From an uncultured Acetatifactor sp. (lineage in GTDB: Bacteria; Bacillota; Clostridia; Lachnospirales; Lachnospiraceae): DNA of 64,000 bases. Shown here in pieces: positions 1 through 9,057 of this stretch (the stretch's first letter is position 1; the number at the start of each line of letters is the position of its first letter). The stretch covers positions 1 through 64,000 of the forward strand of contig CAJTOJ010000012.1 in assembly GCA_910577665.1 (NCBI GenBank), in the 5' to 3' direction. Position numbers and translations under genes: made by a program. The notes below the pieces were generated by a model, which was not told the origin of the DNA, searched no databases, and was given only the letters and a program-made list of their open reading frames with translations.

Positions 1-1
1 C

Positions 2-499
2 GGGAAAGTGCTGATTGATGGGAAGGACATTTTTTCCATGCCCGAAAAGAAGCTTACGGTGTTACGTCGACAGAATGTCGGGTTTATCTTCCAGTCCTTT
101 AACCTGATCCCGGAATTGAATGTAGAGCAGAACATTACATTCCCTTTGCTTTTGGATTACCAGAAGCCGGATCAGAAGTATGTGGAGGAGCTGCTGGAGA
201 TTCTGGGATTAAAGGAGCGCAGGAAGCATCTGCCCAGCCAGCTTTCCGGAGGCCAGCAGCAGAGGGTGGCAATCGGAAGGGCGCTGGCGGCCCGCCCTGC
301 CATCATCATGGCGGATGAGCCTACCGGAAACCTGGATTCTAAGAACAGCCAGGAGGTCATCACCCTCTTAAAATCCATGTCGGCCAAGTACAGGCAGACG
401 ATCTTGATGATTACCCATAATGAGAACCATGCGAATGCAACAGACCGGGTACTGCGCATGACGGACGGCAGGCTGAAAGATTTGGGGGTGGCGGGATGA
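2..499 (+). CDS. ABC transporter ATP-binding protein (LolD/MacB type), 5' end outside window
   Basis: This is the nucleotide-binding subunit of an export- or lipoprotein-type ABC transporter; it hydrolyses ATP on the cytoplasmic face for the permease encoded next. The reading frame is open to the window edge (Gly-Lys-Val before the first in-window GTG), so the N-terminus and Walker A are missing. Visible are the Q-loop region (IFQSFNLIPELNV), the signature LSGGQQQRVAIGRALA, Walker B (AIIMADEPTGNLD) and the switch His (MITHN). These are typical of the MacB/LolD/BceA group. The stop overlaps the permease start (ATGA), so the two are translationally coupled. The substrate cannot be told from sequence; peptide or antibiotic export and cell-wall functions are known in the family. 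Confidence 0.93.
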   Translation, partial: GKVLIDGKDIFSMPEKKLTVLRRQNVGFIFQSFNLIPELNVEQNITFPLLLDYQKPDQKYVEELLEILGLKERRKHLPSQLSGGQQQRVAIGRALAARPAIIMADEPTGNLDSKNSQEVITLLKSMSAKYRQTILMITHNENHANATDRVLRMTDGRLKDLGVAG

Positions 500-2820
500 G
501 AAGTTATCTTGGGCTGATACCCCAGTATGAAAAGGTCCACCGCAAAAATAACCGGATTTCCGTACTGTGCATCACGCTTTCGGTATGCCTTGTAATGGCG
601 ATTTTCAGTATGGCGGACATGGCGATGCGTTCCCAGAAGAATTATTTTATTAAAACCAATGGCGAATACCATGCGGCGCTCCATGATGTGGAGGCGGAGA
701 CGGCAGAACTGGTATCGGCAAGGGTTGACGTGGCTTTATCAGGATGGGTCTACCAGGGCAGTACGGGGATGTTGTCCGGCAAGGCCGTCAGTTTTGTGGG
801 GGCAAATGAAGAAACAATGGAATCCCTGACCGAAATGGATATGACGGCCGGGGCATACCCTTCCCTGCCGGACGCGGCATTGTTGAATGAAAATGCCATG
901 GGGCAGCTGGGTCTGTCCATTGGCGATTATGTGACGGTTACGGTTCCGGACGGCTCACAAAAACAATATCGGATTACCGGAACCCTTGCGGATATGGGTT
1001 CCATGCTGAAAGCGGGTATCTGTGGGATGGCGCTCTGCGAGGAGGGTTTCCTTGCCATTGCAGATGAAAACGCGGCAGACGGAACCACCTACCGCATTCA
1101 GTTTAAGAACGGCACCCATATTCAGGAGGCCATAAAGGAAATAAAGGTTCAGTTTGGCCTTTCTGACGGCCAGATCTCAGAAAATACAGCTTTGTTGGGA
1201 CTGATGGGACAAAGCGAGAGCAATATCATGCAGGCACTCTATCTGATTGCGGCGATCCTGGTTTTCCTTGTTTTGATTGCGGGAACGGTGATGATCTCCG
1301 CAAGCTTTAACACCAATGTATTGGAGAGGACGAAAGATTATGGGCTGCTGCGCTGTCTGGGAGCATCCAGGAAACAGGTAAAGCATTTTGTGATCCTGCA
1401 AGGGCTCAGGCAGAGTGCGAAGGGCGTCCCTATTGGCCTGCTGGCAGGCCAGATTGTGACATGGGCCGCCTGCCTGTTACTCAAATCCATCAGCGGAGAC
1501 CGCTTTTCAGAGGTTCCGCTATTTGAATTCAGTATCGTTGGTATACTGGCAGGGATTGTGGTGGGCTTCCTAATCGTCCTCCTTGCTTCCCTTTCCCCGG
1601 CGAAAAAGGCCTCCAAGGTTTCGCCTGTTACAGCGATCAGCGGAGGTTCCCAGCTGACGCAGAATAAGCGTGCGGCGAATACAACGATGTTCCATGTGGA
1701 AACAGGCATGGGCATGTTCCATGCATTGTCCGGAAAAAAGAATTTATTCCTAATGACCTGTTCCTTTGCCATCAGCATCATGCTTTTCCTTGCTTTCCAG
1801 GTGATGGTCGTCTTCCTGGGACAGGGTATGCCTGCATTAGCCCCTTGGGCGGGGGATGTATCTGTGACAGTCCCTGCAGGGCTGGAGGCTTCTGTAATAG
1901 AAGAAATCAAAGCTGTCGATGGTGTGAAGCGTGCTTTTGGCAGGATGGAATACAGCGGCTTATCTATTTCTTCCGATACCGAGAGTGGAACGGCCACGCT
2001 GGTTTCCTATGAAGAGAATCAGTTCAAATGGGCAAAAGAGGAACTGAACGGAGGAAATATCAATGCGGTTTCGGGAGGAGCCGGGGATATCTTAGTGTCC
2101 TACCGGGATGGCATGCAATGGAAGGTCGGGGACACCGTGACGCTCCATACGCCTTTTGGGAAGAAACAGGTGAAGATTGCGGGAATCCTTTCTTCTACAA
2201 ATGCATCAAGTGAAGCGGGAAGCCTTGGATACATCATATGCTCAGAACAGCTGTTTATGGAGAGCATCGGTGCGACAGGCTATACGGCTGTGGATATACA
2301 GCTTGCAGGCAGCAGCACGGATGAGACAGTATCAGTAATACGGGGCCTGCTTCCATCTGATGTCTCCATTGCAGATAAACGGCTGTCAAATTCGGAATCC
2401 CAGAGTTCCTACTATACAGGTGCGGTGTTTATTTATGGATTCCTGCTCATCATTGCGCTGATTACCGTGTTCAATATCTTTAATAGTATGAATGCCAGCG
2501 TGGCGGCGAGAACCAGACAGTATGGCGTGATGCGTTCCATTGGAATGGGAGCCGGGCAGCTTTATAAGATGATTGCTGCAGAGGCAGCTACCTATGCAGT
2601 CTTAGGATGTGTCACCGGATGTGTACTGGGCCTGCCGTTGAATAAGATGATGTTCCAGTTCCTGATTGCGGATAAATGGGGAACAACCTGGCAGCTTCCG
2701 GTTGCCTCCCTGTTGCTGATCGTCATGTTATGTTTTGGATCTGCAGTGTTGGCGATCCAGCGGCCAATCAAAAGAATCGGACAACTGTCCATTGTGGATA
2801 CCATAAAGCTGCAGCAGTAA
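496..2820 (+). CDS. FtsX-like ABC transporter permease
   Basis: 774-residue membrane subunit partnering the preceding ATPase. One N-terminal transmembrane helix (about residues 22-42) is followed by a large extracytoplasmic MacB-like domain. A three-helix FtsX block follows (about 245-370), with the typical motif ERTKDYGLLRCLGASRKQV. A second helix (about 415-440) leads into another extracytoplasmic region, and a C-terminal FtsX block (about 640-760) contains ARTRQYGVMRSIGMG. This duplicated FtsX layout is common in Firmicutes peptide or antimicrobial exporters. ATGA overlap with the ATPase fixes the start. A hairpin terminator follows about 180 bp downstream. Confidence 0.92.
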   Translation: MRSYLGLIPQYEKVHRKNNRISVLCITLSVCLVMAIFSMADMAMRSQKNYFIKTNGEYHAALHDVEAETAELVSARVDVALSGWVYQGSTGMLSGKAVSFVGANEETMESLTEMDMTAGAYPSLPDAALLNENAMGQLGLSIGDYVTVTVPDGSQKQYRITGTLADMGSMLKAGICGMALCEEGFLAIADENAADGTTYRIQFKNGTHIQEAIKEIKVQFGLSDGQISENTALLGLMGQSESNIMQALYLIAAILVFLVLIAGTVMISASFNTNVLERTKDYGLLRCLGASRKQVKHFVILQGLRQSAKGVPIGLLAGQIVTWAACLLLKSISGDRFSEVPLFEFSIVGILAGIVVGFLIVLLASLSPAKKASKVSPVTAISGGSQLTQNKRAANTTMFHVETGMGMFHALSGKKNLFLMTCSFAISIMLFLAFQVMVVFLGQGMPALAPWAGDVSVTVPAGLEASVIEEIKAVDGVKRAFGRMEYSGLSISSDTESGTATLVSYEENQFKWAKEELNGGNINAVSGGAGDILVSYRDGMQWKVGDTVTLHTPFGKKQVKIAGILSSTNASSEAGSLGYIICSEQLFMESIGATGYTAVDIQLAGSSTDETVSVIRGLLPSDVSIADKRLSNSESQSSYYTGAVFIYGFLLIIALITVFNIFNSMNASVAARTRQYGVMRSIGMGAGQLYKMIAAEAATYAVLGCVTGCVLGLPLNKMMFQFLIADKWGTTWQLPVASLLLIVMLCFGSAVLAIQRPIKRIGQLSIVDTIKLQQ

Positions 2821-3421
2821 CACAGGGATACTGACTAAAAATTTTGAAATGTCCGAGCTTTGTAACAATTCAGGCTGTTTTTAAGCTGACCGGATGGTGG
2901 TTTGCGTTTCAATAATGGGACATAATATTATACGATTCAATTGAAACTTATTTCATCACCTAAGAATAGACATGCGCAATGTTTCCATGCAATATCATAA
3001 AGAAGCCAGCAGAACAGACAGAAAAATCTGAGTGCCGGCTTCTTTGTTTTTGGGAGGATATTATATTTCAGCGTTACAAAAAAATTGCCAGGTGGTTTTT
3101 ATATCCGTAGAATGTGCTTGCTAATGTTTTGTGCCCGAACCGCGCATTTTTGTCATCCTTTCACCGGATATCCCTGGTCTTTTCATCCGCAAGCAGTTTT
3201 TTCATTCCTCTGGAAAGCTCCTGTATTCCCTGTACTTATATTATAATACTAACAATGAAAAAAGCCCAATTCTTTTTAAAATCAGACTTTTTCAGTGCCC
3301 TCGGTGGTTATTTGAACTATTGCCATTTCACAGTATCCAGAAGGCAATTCATGGCAAATGGATGAATGCGTTACTTTTTGCAGCCGAAAAGGGAACAATA
3401 TATAATGTGAAAAATAAAGCT
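2821..3421. other. Intergenic region between convergent permease and MATE genes
   Basis: About 600 bases with no convincing gene. The only structured item I see is the terminator at 2998-3051. Two short overlapping open frames (3114-3365 and 3131-3430) lack ribosome sites and coding character and are not called. Confidence 0.6.
2998..3051 (+). terminator. Rho-independent terminator of the ABC operon
   Basis: AAAGAAGCCAGCA pairs with TGCCGGCTTCTTT (one mismatch) across a loop of about 21 bases, followed by a T-rich tail (TTTGTTTTT). It lies downstream of the FtsX permease. Confidence 0.75.
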
Positions 3422-4786
3422 TTACTTTGAAAGCATTGAGTGGCTCTCGTTTATGGCGGATTGCTGGGATGCATGGGACTTTAGGAACATATACACAGAC
3501 AGGAGCATGGCCATCAGTTCTGCAGCAGGGGTTGCCAGCCAGATACCATTTACCCCCAGGAAGGCGGGGAGTACCAGCATGGTGACCAGCATAAACACAA
3601 AGGAGCGGGAGAAGGCCAGGACTGCAGATACAATCCCATTGGACAACGCTGTGAACATTCCACTGGCAAAGATATTAAAGCCAATGAAGAACAATGCCAG
3701 TGTACAGATCCGATTTCCTGTTACAGCCAGGTTGTACACCGGATTATCCGGACGGGCAAATATGGACACAAGGGGCTTTGTGGCAGTGAAGGAAGCGATC
3801 ACTGTCACAAGGGAAATGGAAGCAATTACCTTCAGACTGGTCAGGACAAGCTTTTTCAGCTTCTCCTGGTTTTTCTCACCATGGTAGTAACTGAGCATGG
3901 GGGCAACACCATAGGAGTATCCTGTATATAGGGAACTTGCAAACATGAGGACATACATAATGATGGTCACAGCGGCAATGCCGTCTTCCCCCACATAGCG
4001 GAGCATTGTCCAGTTGAACATCATTGTAATGATGCCAGTGACCAGGGCGGTGGCCATTTCGGAGCATCCATTGGTTGCCGCATTTGTAAGGACCTTAAGG
4101 CGGAAGGCTGGTTTTGTAAAATGGAGCAGACTACTGCTGCGGCTGAAGACAAACAGTCCTGCTATGGCAGTTACAGAGTATCCCAGGCCAGTGGCAATGG
4201 CAGCGCCGCTGATTCCCATGTTAAAAACCCCTATCAATACATAATCCAACACAATGTTCAACACACCTCCTGCCACAGAGCAGACCAGGGATAAGGTTGC
4301 TTTTTCAGAGGCGATCATATAGAGGGTGAAGTTGTTCATCAACAGGATGGGGATTGTAAAGAGAAGATAGCGGCTCAGGTAGGAAGTACAATAGCCGGCA
4401 ACTTCCGGGGACAGGCCCATATTCCCGAAAATGGTTTCCAGCAGAGTATATCCGAGGATGGTCATGACCAGGCCCACAGCAACATTCACCAGAACCAGGA
4501 AGGTGAAATCTTCCCTGGCTTCTCCCGGTTTTTGCTCTCCCATTTTTTTCATGATGACGGCGCTACCTCCGGTAGCCAGCATAGTGGAGATTGCTGTCAC
4601 CACCTGAATAACAGGAGCTGTCAGATTGATGGCTGACAGTGCTCCTGTGCCAATCAGATTTGACACGAACAGCCCATCGACCATGGTGTAAAAGGACATG
4701 AAGACCGACATTGCAATGGTAGGAATCGCAAATCTTAGAATATTTTTCAACGTGACGGGTTTGCTGTAGGCATTTTGGTTTTCCAT
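3422..4786 (-). CDS. MATE family efflux transporter
   Basis: 454-residue integral membrane protein with about 12 hydrophobic segments and the MATE N-terminal pattern (PTIAMSVFMSFYTMVDGLFVSNLIG; PVIQ; MGEQKPGEA between helices). MATE proteins export drugs or metabolites using H+ or Na+ gradients. I chose the ATG at 4786 because GAAGGAG lies a few bases upstream; a longer frame from 4822 has no ribosome site. It diverges from the MerR-family regulator, and its promoter has the over-long 19-bp spacer typical of MerR-controlled promoters. It is therefore probably induced by a compound sensed by that regulator. Confidence 0.93.
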   Translation of the reverse strand: MENQNAYSKPVTLKNILRFAIPTIAMSVFMSFYTMVDGLFVSNLIGTGALSAINLTAPVIQVVTAISTMLATGGSAVIMKKMGEQKPGEAREDFTFLVLVNVAVGLVMTILGYTLLETIFGNMGLSPEVAGYCTSYLSRYLLFTIPILLMNNFTLYMIASEKATLSLVCSVAGGVLNIVLDYVLIGVFNMGISGAAIATGLGYSVTAIAGLFVFSRSSSLLHFTKPAFRLKVLTNAATNGCSEMATALVTGIITMMFNWTMLRYVGEDGIAAVTIIMYVLMFASSLYTGYSYGVAPMLSYYHGEKNQEKLKKLVLTSLKVIASISLVTVIASFTATKPLVSIFARPDNPVYNLAVTGNRICTLALFFIGFNIFASGMFTALSNGIVSAVLAFSRSFVFMLVTMLVLPAFLGVNGIWLATPAAELMAMLLSVYMFLKSHASQQSAINESHSMLSK

Positions 4787-4829
4787 AGTTTTCTCCTTCT
4801 TCGCTTGCATTCTGGCTGGCATATGCCTT

Positions 4830-4860
4830 ATAATAAACTGTACAGTAACTGTACGGTCAA
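4830..4860 (-). promoter_or_regulatory. MerR-type promoter/operator for the MATE gene
   Basis: Read on the minus strand: -35 TTGACC (4855-4860), -10 TATTAT (4830-4835), exactly 19 bp between them. The spacer holds a perfect GTACAG-TTA-CTGTAC dyad (4840-4854). A 19-bp spacer with a central dyad is the hallmark of promoters that MerR proteins untwist. The adjacent divergent gene encodes a MerR-family protein, which may repress its own gene from the same site. Confidence 0.75.
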
Positions 4861-4875
4861 GAGGGAATCTGAAAA

Positions 4876-5709
4876 ATGGAGAAAAAAAGTAAACTGCTAA
4901 CCATTGGGCAATTCGCGTCCCTGCATGGTATCAACAAAAAAACACTGATGTGGTACGATGAAATAGGCCTGTTTCACCCGGCAGTGATCCACCCGGAGAA
5001 CGGGTACCGGTATTACAACTATTATCAAAGTTCCATACTGGAGAACATTCTGCTGCTGCGGGAACTGGACGTGCCCATTGATGAAATCCGGTTGTTTATG
5101 AAAAACCGTTCTGCTGCCAGCCTTCAGCGGCTTCTGCAGGAACAGATTGAGAACCTGGATCAGCGTATGGCCCATTTGAAGGTGGTCCGGGAAACGATGG
5201 TCCACCATTACCAGAACATGACAACACTTCTGACAATGGACTTATCTGAAATCTGTACCATTGAAAAAGAAGAATGCTGCCTGGTCACTGTGGATATCAG
5301 TGAGGACACCTCTTTCGACAAACAGGTGGAGATGATTATGGCAGAAACGAAAAAGTATCAGCTGCGCCACTTGCACGATGCTTCGTATGGGACAATGATC
5401 GCAGTGGAAAGCCTGTACAGTGGTAAGTATGGGGATTACTCCAGGCTGTTCATTGAAATCCCATATCCCATTAGAAAAGAGGGGCTGCACATACAGCCAG
5501 CAGGGAAATATGTACGGGCATTTTACAGGGATTCCGGAGAAAACTCTGTATTGTGCTATCAGAACATATTTGAGTATGCTGCTACACATGGACTTGTATT
5601 ATCGGGTTTTTCCTATGAGGTCATTCTCAATGAAAATGTAATCGACAGGGCGGAGGATGCCCTGGTACAGATCGAAATACCGGTAAAAACGTCAGATAAC
5701 TTCCTATAG
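4876..5709 (+). CDS. MerR family transcriptional regulator with GyrI-like effector domain
   Basis: 277 residues. The N-terminal winged helix-turn-helix (about 8-75) reads LTIGQFASLHGINKKTLMWY, then GLFHPAVIHPENGYRYY, typical of MerR/BmrR proteins. A dimerising coiled-coil spans about 80-120. The remaining 150 residues look like the GyrI-like ligand-binding domain found in multidrug-sensing BmrR relatives. It is divergent from the MATE transporter with the 19-bp-spacer promoter between, so drug-responsive activation of the efflux gene is a strong inference. Confidence 0.92.
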   Translation: MEKKSKLLTIGQFASLHGINKKTLMWYDEIGLFHPAVIHPENGYRYYNYYQSSILENILLLRELDVPIDEIRLFMKNRSAASLQRLLQEQIENLDQRMAHLKVVRETMVHHYQNMTTLLTMDLSEICTIEKEECCLVTVDISEDTSFDKQVEMIMAETKKYQLRHLHDASYGTMIAVESLYSGKYGDYSRLFIEIPYPIRKEGLHIQPAGKYVRAFYRDSGENSVLCYQNIFEYAATHGLVLSGFSYEVILNENVIDRAEDALVQIEIPVKTSDNFL

Positions 5710-5807
5710 ACAGGTCAATCCGGGATCTGGTAGTTATACAGAAGAACTGGTAATATACAGGAAAATACAGGAAGAACGCAGACAGTGATCTGAGAAAGGA
5801 GCCGCAG

Positions 5808-6128
5808 ATGATTCTTATCATAGCAGGGGCATCCTATACAGGGAAGACCGCACTTGCCCAGAAATTACTTGAAAAATATAACTACCCATACATGTCCATC
5901 GATCACTTAAAAATGGGACTTATCCGCAGCGGATATACGACACTTACACCTATGAGTGATGACAAAGTGCTGACAGACTATCTGTGGCCCATTGTGCGTG
6001 AAATGATCAAAACAGCCATTGAAAATGCACAGAATCTCATTGTGGAAGGATGCTATATTCCCTTTGACTGGGAGAAAGATTTTGAGTCGGAGTATCTGGA
6101 AAACATGACATGGGCGATTCCCGGGTGA
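5808..6128 (+). pseudogene. Truncated P-loop kinase (adenylate-kinase/zeta-toxin-like), N-terminal part only
   Basis: 106 residues starting with a clear Walker A (IIAGASYTGKTALAQKLL). Conserved-looking blocks follow (SIDHLKMGLIRSG, YLWPIVREMIKTAIENAQNLIVEGCYIPFDWEKDF), as in small AAA/adenylate-kinase-like proteins that are usually about 160-180 residues. The frame ends abruptly after EYLENM where the DNA switches to a GH130-like sequence, so the C-terminal third is lost. A good ribosome site (GAAAGGAG) precedes the ATG. It is probably non-functional; the precise substrate of the family is uncertain. Confidence 0.7.
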
Positions 6129-6573
6129 TCTTTCGAAAAGGGGAAAACGGAACCAGCAAAGTCAAGTTTCTGACATCCATTTTCCACCTGCGGCTGGCAC
6201 GCAGTGCGGAGGGCATTCATTTTAAGGTGGAAGACCATCCGGCGCTACCGCTTTCCGGCCGGTATGAAAGATGGGGGATGGAAGATCCCCGGATCACTTA
6301 TATGGAAGGGGAAGGCCGGTACTGCATCACTTATACAGCTGTGTCGGATCTGGGAGCTGTGTCGGCCCTTCTGATTACCAGGGACTTTAAGGAGTATGAA
6401 CGGCATGGCGCTGTTTTCCCTCTTGAGAATAAGGATGTGGCAATATTCCCGAATAAAATAGGCGGTCTGTACTATGCCTGTCATAGGCGGTGCCGTTTGA
6501 GATTGGCACACCGGATATCTGGATTGCATCTTCTCCTGACTTGATACACTGGGGAGGACACTATGGCGTGTAA
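6110..6573 (+). pseudogene. GH130-like glycoside phosphorylase fragment with frameshift
   Basis: Residues resemble the core of GH130 mannooligosaccharide phosphorylases: HLRLARSAEGIHF, then GRYERWGMEDPRITYMEGEGRY and AIFPNKIGGLYYACHR. After about 6486 the first frame degenerates. The expected continuation (VPFEIGTPDIWIASSPDLIHWG) is in a neighbouring frame and ends at 6573. The N-terminal blade and the C-terminal half of the about 300-residue family are missing. The 5' end abuts the truncated kinase. It is a decayed gene joined by rearrangement. Confidence 0.75.
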
Positions 6574-6671
6574 TGACACAAAGGATCTGGCCCAATTATC
6601 ATTTGCTAACTCCTCCGATATCTTGTATAATTAAGAAATAATGAGAAAATCCGGGAGGAGATAAGGATCAA

Positions 6672-8087
6672 ATGAAAAAGTTACTCAGCATTGTTGTCAC
6701 AATAGGTATGCTTATATGTGCCGTGGGCTTCTGGGTTGTGGGCGGCACGCAGTTTCTGAAGCTACAGGCGGGATCCAGGGAGCTGGGACCAGAAGAGTCT
6801 TTTGCCCAGGCCCAGGGGGAATATGTGTCTTACCAGGCGGCATATCCCGTTGCTTCCTGCGTGGCAGCGTATTATTCAGGGGATTCGGACCGGGTGGAGA
6901 AGAGGGGCTATGTGGTATATGATGCACAGCGGCAGGCTTTTCTTTATGTGATAGTACCGGATCAGAAGAAGCGGGAACTGGAGGACCTGCTGTGGAACCT
7001 GCATCTGGCGGCGGAGATGCGGACAGATGAGGATATGGAACCCTATACGGTGAAAGGCTCTATAGAACCACTGGAAGGCTCCAGGGATCATATCTATGCG
7101 GCACTTGAGGAGAGTGCAGTGATTAGGAATTACCAGGCCCTGTGGGGGGACGAGACTTCACGGAATACCTACTTTGGCGATTCCTACGGGGAAGTTTTAG
7201 GCCAGATGGGAGGCTCCCTGGATCAGCTATTACAGCAGGCAGACTGGTATCAGATGGAAAGCAATGTGGTCAATGGAATGAAAACCATGGACATCTGGGT
7301 GTGTATCCTGGCAGCAGGACTCAGCTTCTTGATTTTCCTGGTACGGCTGGTTTCCCTGTTCCTTCCCGGTGGGAAGAAAGCAGTGGCTGAACTTGCTCCT
7401 TCCGGAAGCCGGATGGCGCTTTTCTACTCCAGGCAGCTGGAAATGGCACAGGAGTGGCATGTATTCAGCAGGAGCAGGGGATGCCGTATGATCTACCTGA
7501 CCTTTATCGGCTGTGTGGTGGTGCTAACGGGTATCGGCGTGATTGGGAAGATGCCTTTTGGGAGACTGGTGGGCTTCTATGTGGCCCTGGGTGTACTCCT
7601 GGGGGAAGTGTTCGGCATCCTGTCCTGGTGGGCAGTCAAAGGACAGTCCAATGTGGGAAAACTCATGAAAAAACTGTCCCAGGGGATCGGAAAGCAATTG
7701 CCTGCCACTCAGATCCAGGAGGAATTTGCAGAGGATATCCTGGCAGCAGGACCAGAATGGGAGTATAAGGAGAAGACCAAGGAAGGCATGCTCTGGGGAA
7801 CCCTGGGAAGCCGTTACTGGACAGTTCTGCATGCAACGGGCAGGGTGATTCTCATTGATTCCCAGAAACTAAGGAAGATTGAGACAGAGACCATATCCGG
7901 TCAGGTCCGTAGCGGAAAGGTGCGTATCAACTATACATCCTATGCAGCGCACTTCTTCTACAAGAGCGGAACACAAAAGGAACAACCGGACGAGACTGTT
8001 ACCTTCAATGTGCAGGATAACATTGGAGACTTTATGCTGCTGGCCAGAAAACGTGTGGGGGACTGTGTGGAGTTTTCGGCCAGGTAA
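6672..8087 (+). CDS. Unrecognised integral membrane protein
   Basis: 471 residues that I do not recognise with confidence. There is one N-terminal transmembrane helix (about 4-25) and a soluble region of about 180 residues with many acidic residues and YxxY patterns, probably outside. Three further helices follow (about 210-232, 272-292, 297-322) and then a C-terminal cytoplasmic domain of about 145 residues. A strong ribosome site (GGGAGGAG) precedes the ATG and the frame is clean. The general plan resembles uncharacterised Lachnospiraceae membrane proteins; no catalytic motif is visible. The next gene starts about 390 bp away, so it is probably monocistronic. Confidence 0.7.
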   Translation: MKKLLSIVVTIGMLICAVGFWVVGGTQFLKLQAGSRELGPEESFAQAQGEYVSYQAAYPVASCVAAYYSGDSDRVEKRGYVVYDAQRQAFLYVIVPDQKKRELEDLLWNLHLAAEMRTDEDMEPYTVKGSIEPLEGSRDHIYAALEESAVIRNYQALWGDETSRNTYFGDSYGEVLGQMGGSLDQLLQQADWYQMESNVVNGMKTMDIWVCILAAGLSFLIFLVRLVSLFLPGGKKAVAELAPSGSRMALFYSRQLEMAQEWHVFSRSRGCRMIYLTFIGCVVVLTGIGVIGKMPFGRLVGFYVALGVLLGEVFGILSWWAVKGQSNVGKLMKKLSQGIGKQLPATQIQEEFAEDILAAGPEWEYKEKTKEGMLWGTLGSRYWTVLHATGRVILIDSQKLRKIETETISGQVRSGKVRINYTSYAAHFFYKSGTQKEQPDETVTFNVQDNIGDFMLLARKRVGDCVEFSAR

Positions 8088-8477
8088 AGACAAAGGGTAA
8101 AGGCCAGCAATATTAATTTTTTTTAATGCAATATTTGAATAGAACCCATAGAAGCAGGCGGGCTATGCCAGCTCCCAGCAGGAGCAGGTATCCGTCCTGT
8201 ACCAGGATTTTCCCGATTCCCATATGGATGGCATACTTGATCTGTAATTCCGTCTACAGAGAATGGTTTTGCAGGTTTCTCTCATGGATAACTCCTTATA
8301 AGGGAAAAGATTATGGTACCTGGATCACTTGTTCCTGTTCTGATTATAGGATTCCTGCTTTGATATTACAAGGGAAATTTAAACAACAGGCGGTGTGGCT
8401 TCTATCCTTTAGGAATATCCTGTTACATTGACAGGCACTACATTATGACATAAAGGTACAGAAGGGGATGTGGAAAA
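8088..8477. other. Intergenic region, possible gene remnants
   Basis: No intact gene. One open frame (8126-8431) has no ribosome site and an arginine/serine-rich, non-protein-like translation. A short stretch near 8175-8245 reads in another frame like a protein C-terminus, but I cannot assign it. This may be debris upstream of the truncated acetyltransferase. Confidence 0.4.
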
Positions 8478-8891
8478 ATGTTTCGGAAAATGCGAAGAGA
8501 CCGTCAGATTGCACGTTACCAGAAGTGGGGATTCGGCCTGTGGGCAGTTGTGCTGAAGGAATCGGGTGAGATGATCGGCCAGTGCGGGCTGACCATGCAG
8601 CCATGGAATGGAGAGGAAGTGCTGGAGGTGGGCTACCTGTTCAGGAGGGACTGCTGGCATAAGGGATATGCCACAGAAGCTGCCAGGGCCTGCCGGGATT
8701 ATGCGTTCCATGTGCTGGGGGCGGATTTCGTGTGCTCCATAATCCGGGACACCAACAGTGCGTCCCGGAAGGAGGCGCTGAGAAATGGTATACAGGCTGT
8801 GGACCGGCAGGTCAAGCATTACCGGGGTGTGGATATGCCACATGACCGGTATGTGGTGAGGCGTTCACAGGCAGATGACTTCTGCAGATGA
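8478..8891 (+). pseudogene. GNAT acetyltransferase (RimJ/RimL type) lacking its N-terminus
   Basis: The 137-residue frame aligns by eye with the second half of RimJ/RimL-like GNATs: QIARYQKWGFGLWAVV, EMIGQCGLTMQPW, VGYLFRRDCWHKGYATEAARACRDYAF (acetyl-CoA-binding region) and a C-terminal DRYVVRR. Family members are usually about 170-185 residues and begin with an ERLxLR block about 45 residues upstream, which is absent here. The first residues (MFRKMRRD) do not look native. No good ribosome site is seen. Probably a 5'-truncated, inactive gene. Confidence 0.65.
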
Positions 8892-8928
8892 AAACAGCCT
8901 GGAAGTGGACAGGAGAAAATGGGTACAG

Positions 8929-8974
8929 ACAAGCGGCCATCTGGCAAACTCCAGAAAGGCCGCTTGTTTTTGTG
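8929..8974. terminator. Hairpin terminator
   Basis: ACAAGCGGCC (8929-8938) pairs with GGCCGCTTGT (8958-8967), followed by TTTTTGTG. It lies between the GNAT remnant and the convergent lipoprotein gene. Confidence 0.75.
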
Positions 8975-9057
8975 CTATTTTTCAGATTCCGTGCTTTACG
9001 GTTTTGTGGGAATACAGATTATGGTAGGGAAACGGGATACATGGGAGTTCGGGAATA

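Noticed and set aside
3114..3430. Two overlapping open frames in the 3 kb gap
   Set aside because: AT-rich, lacking ribosome sites and protein-like patterns.
8126..8431. 101-residue open frame before the GNAT remnant
   Set aside because: No ribosome site and atypical composition; probably chance or debris.
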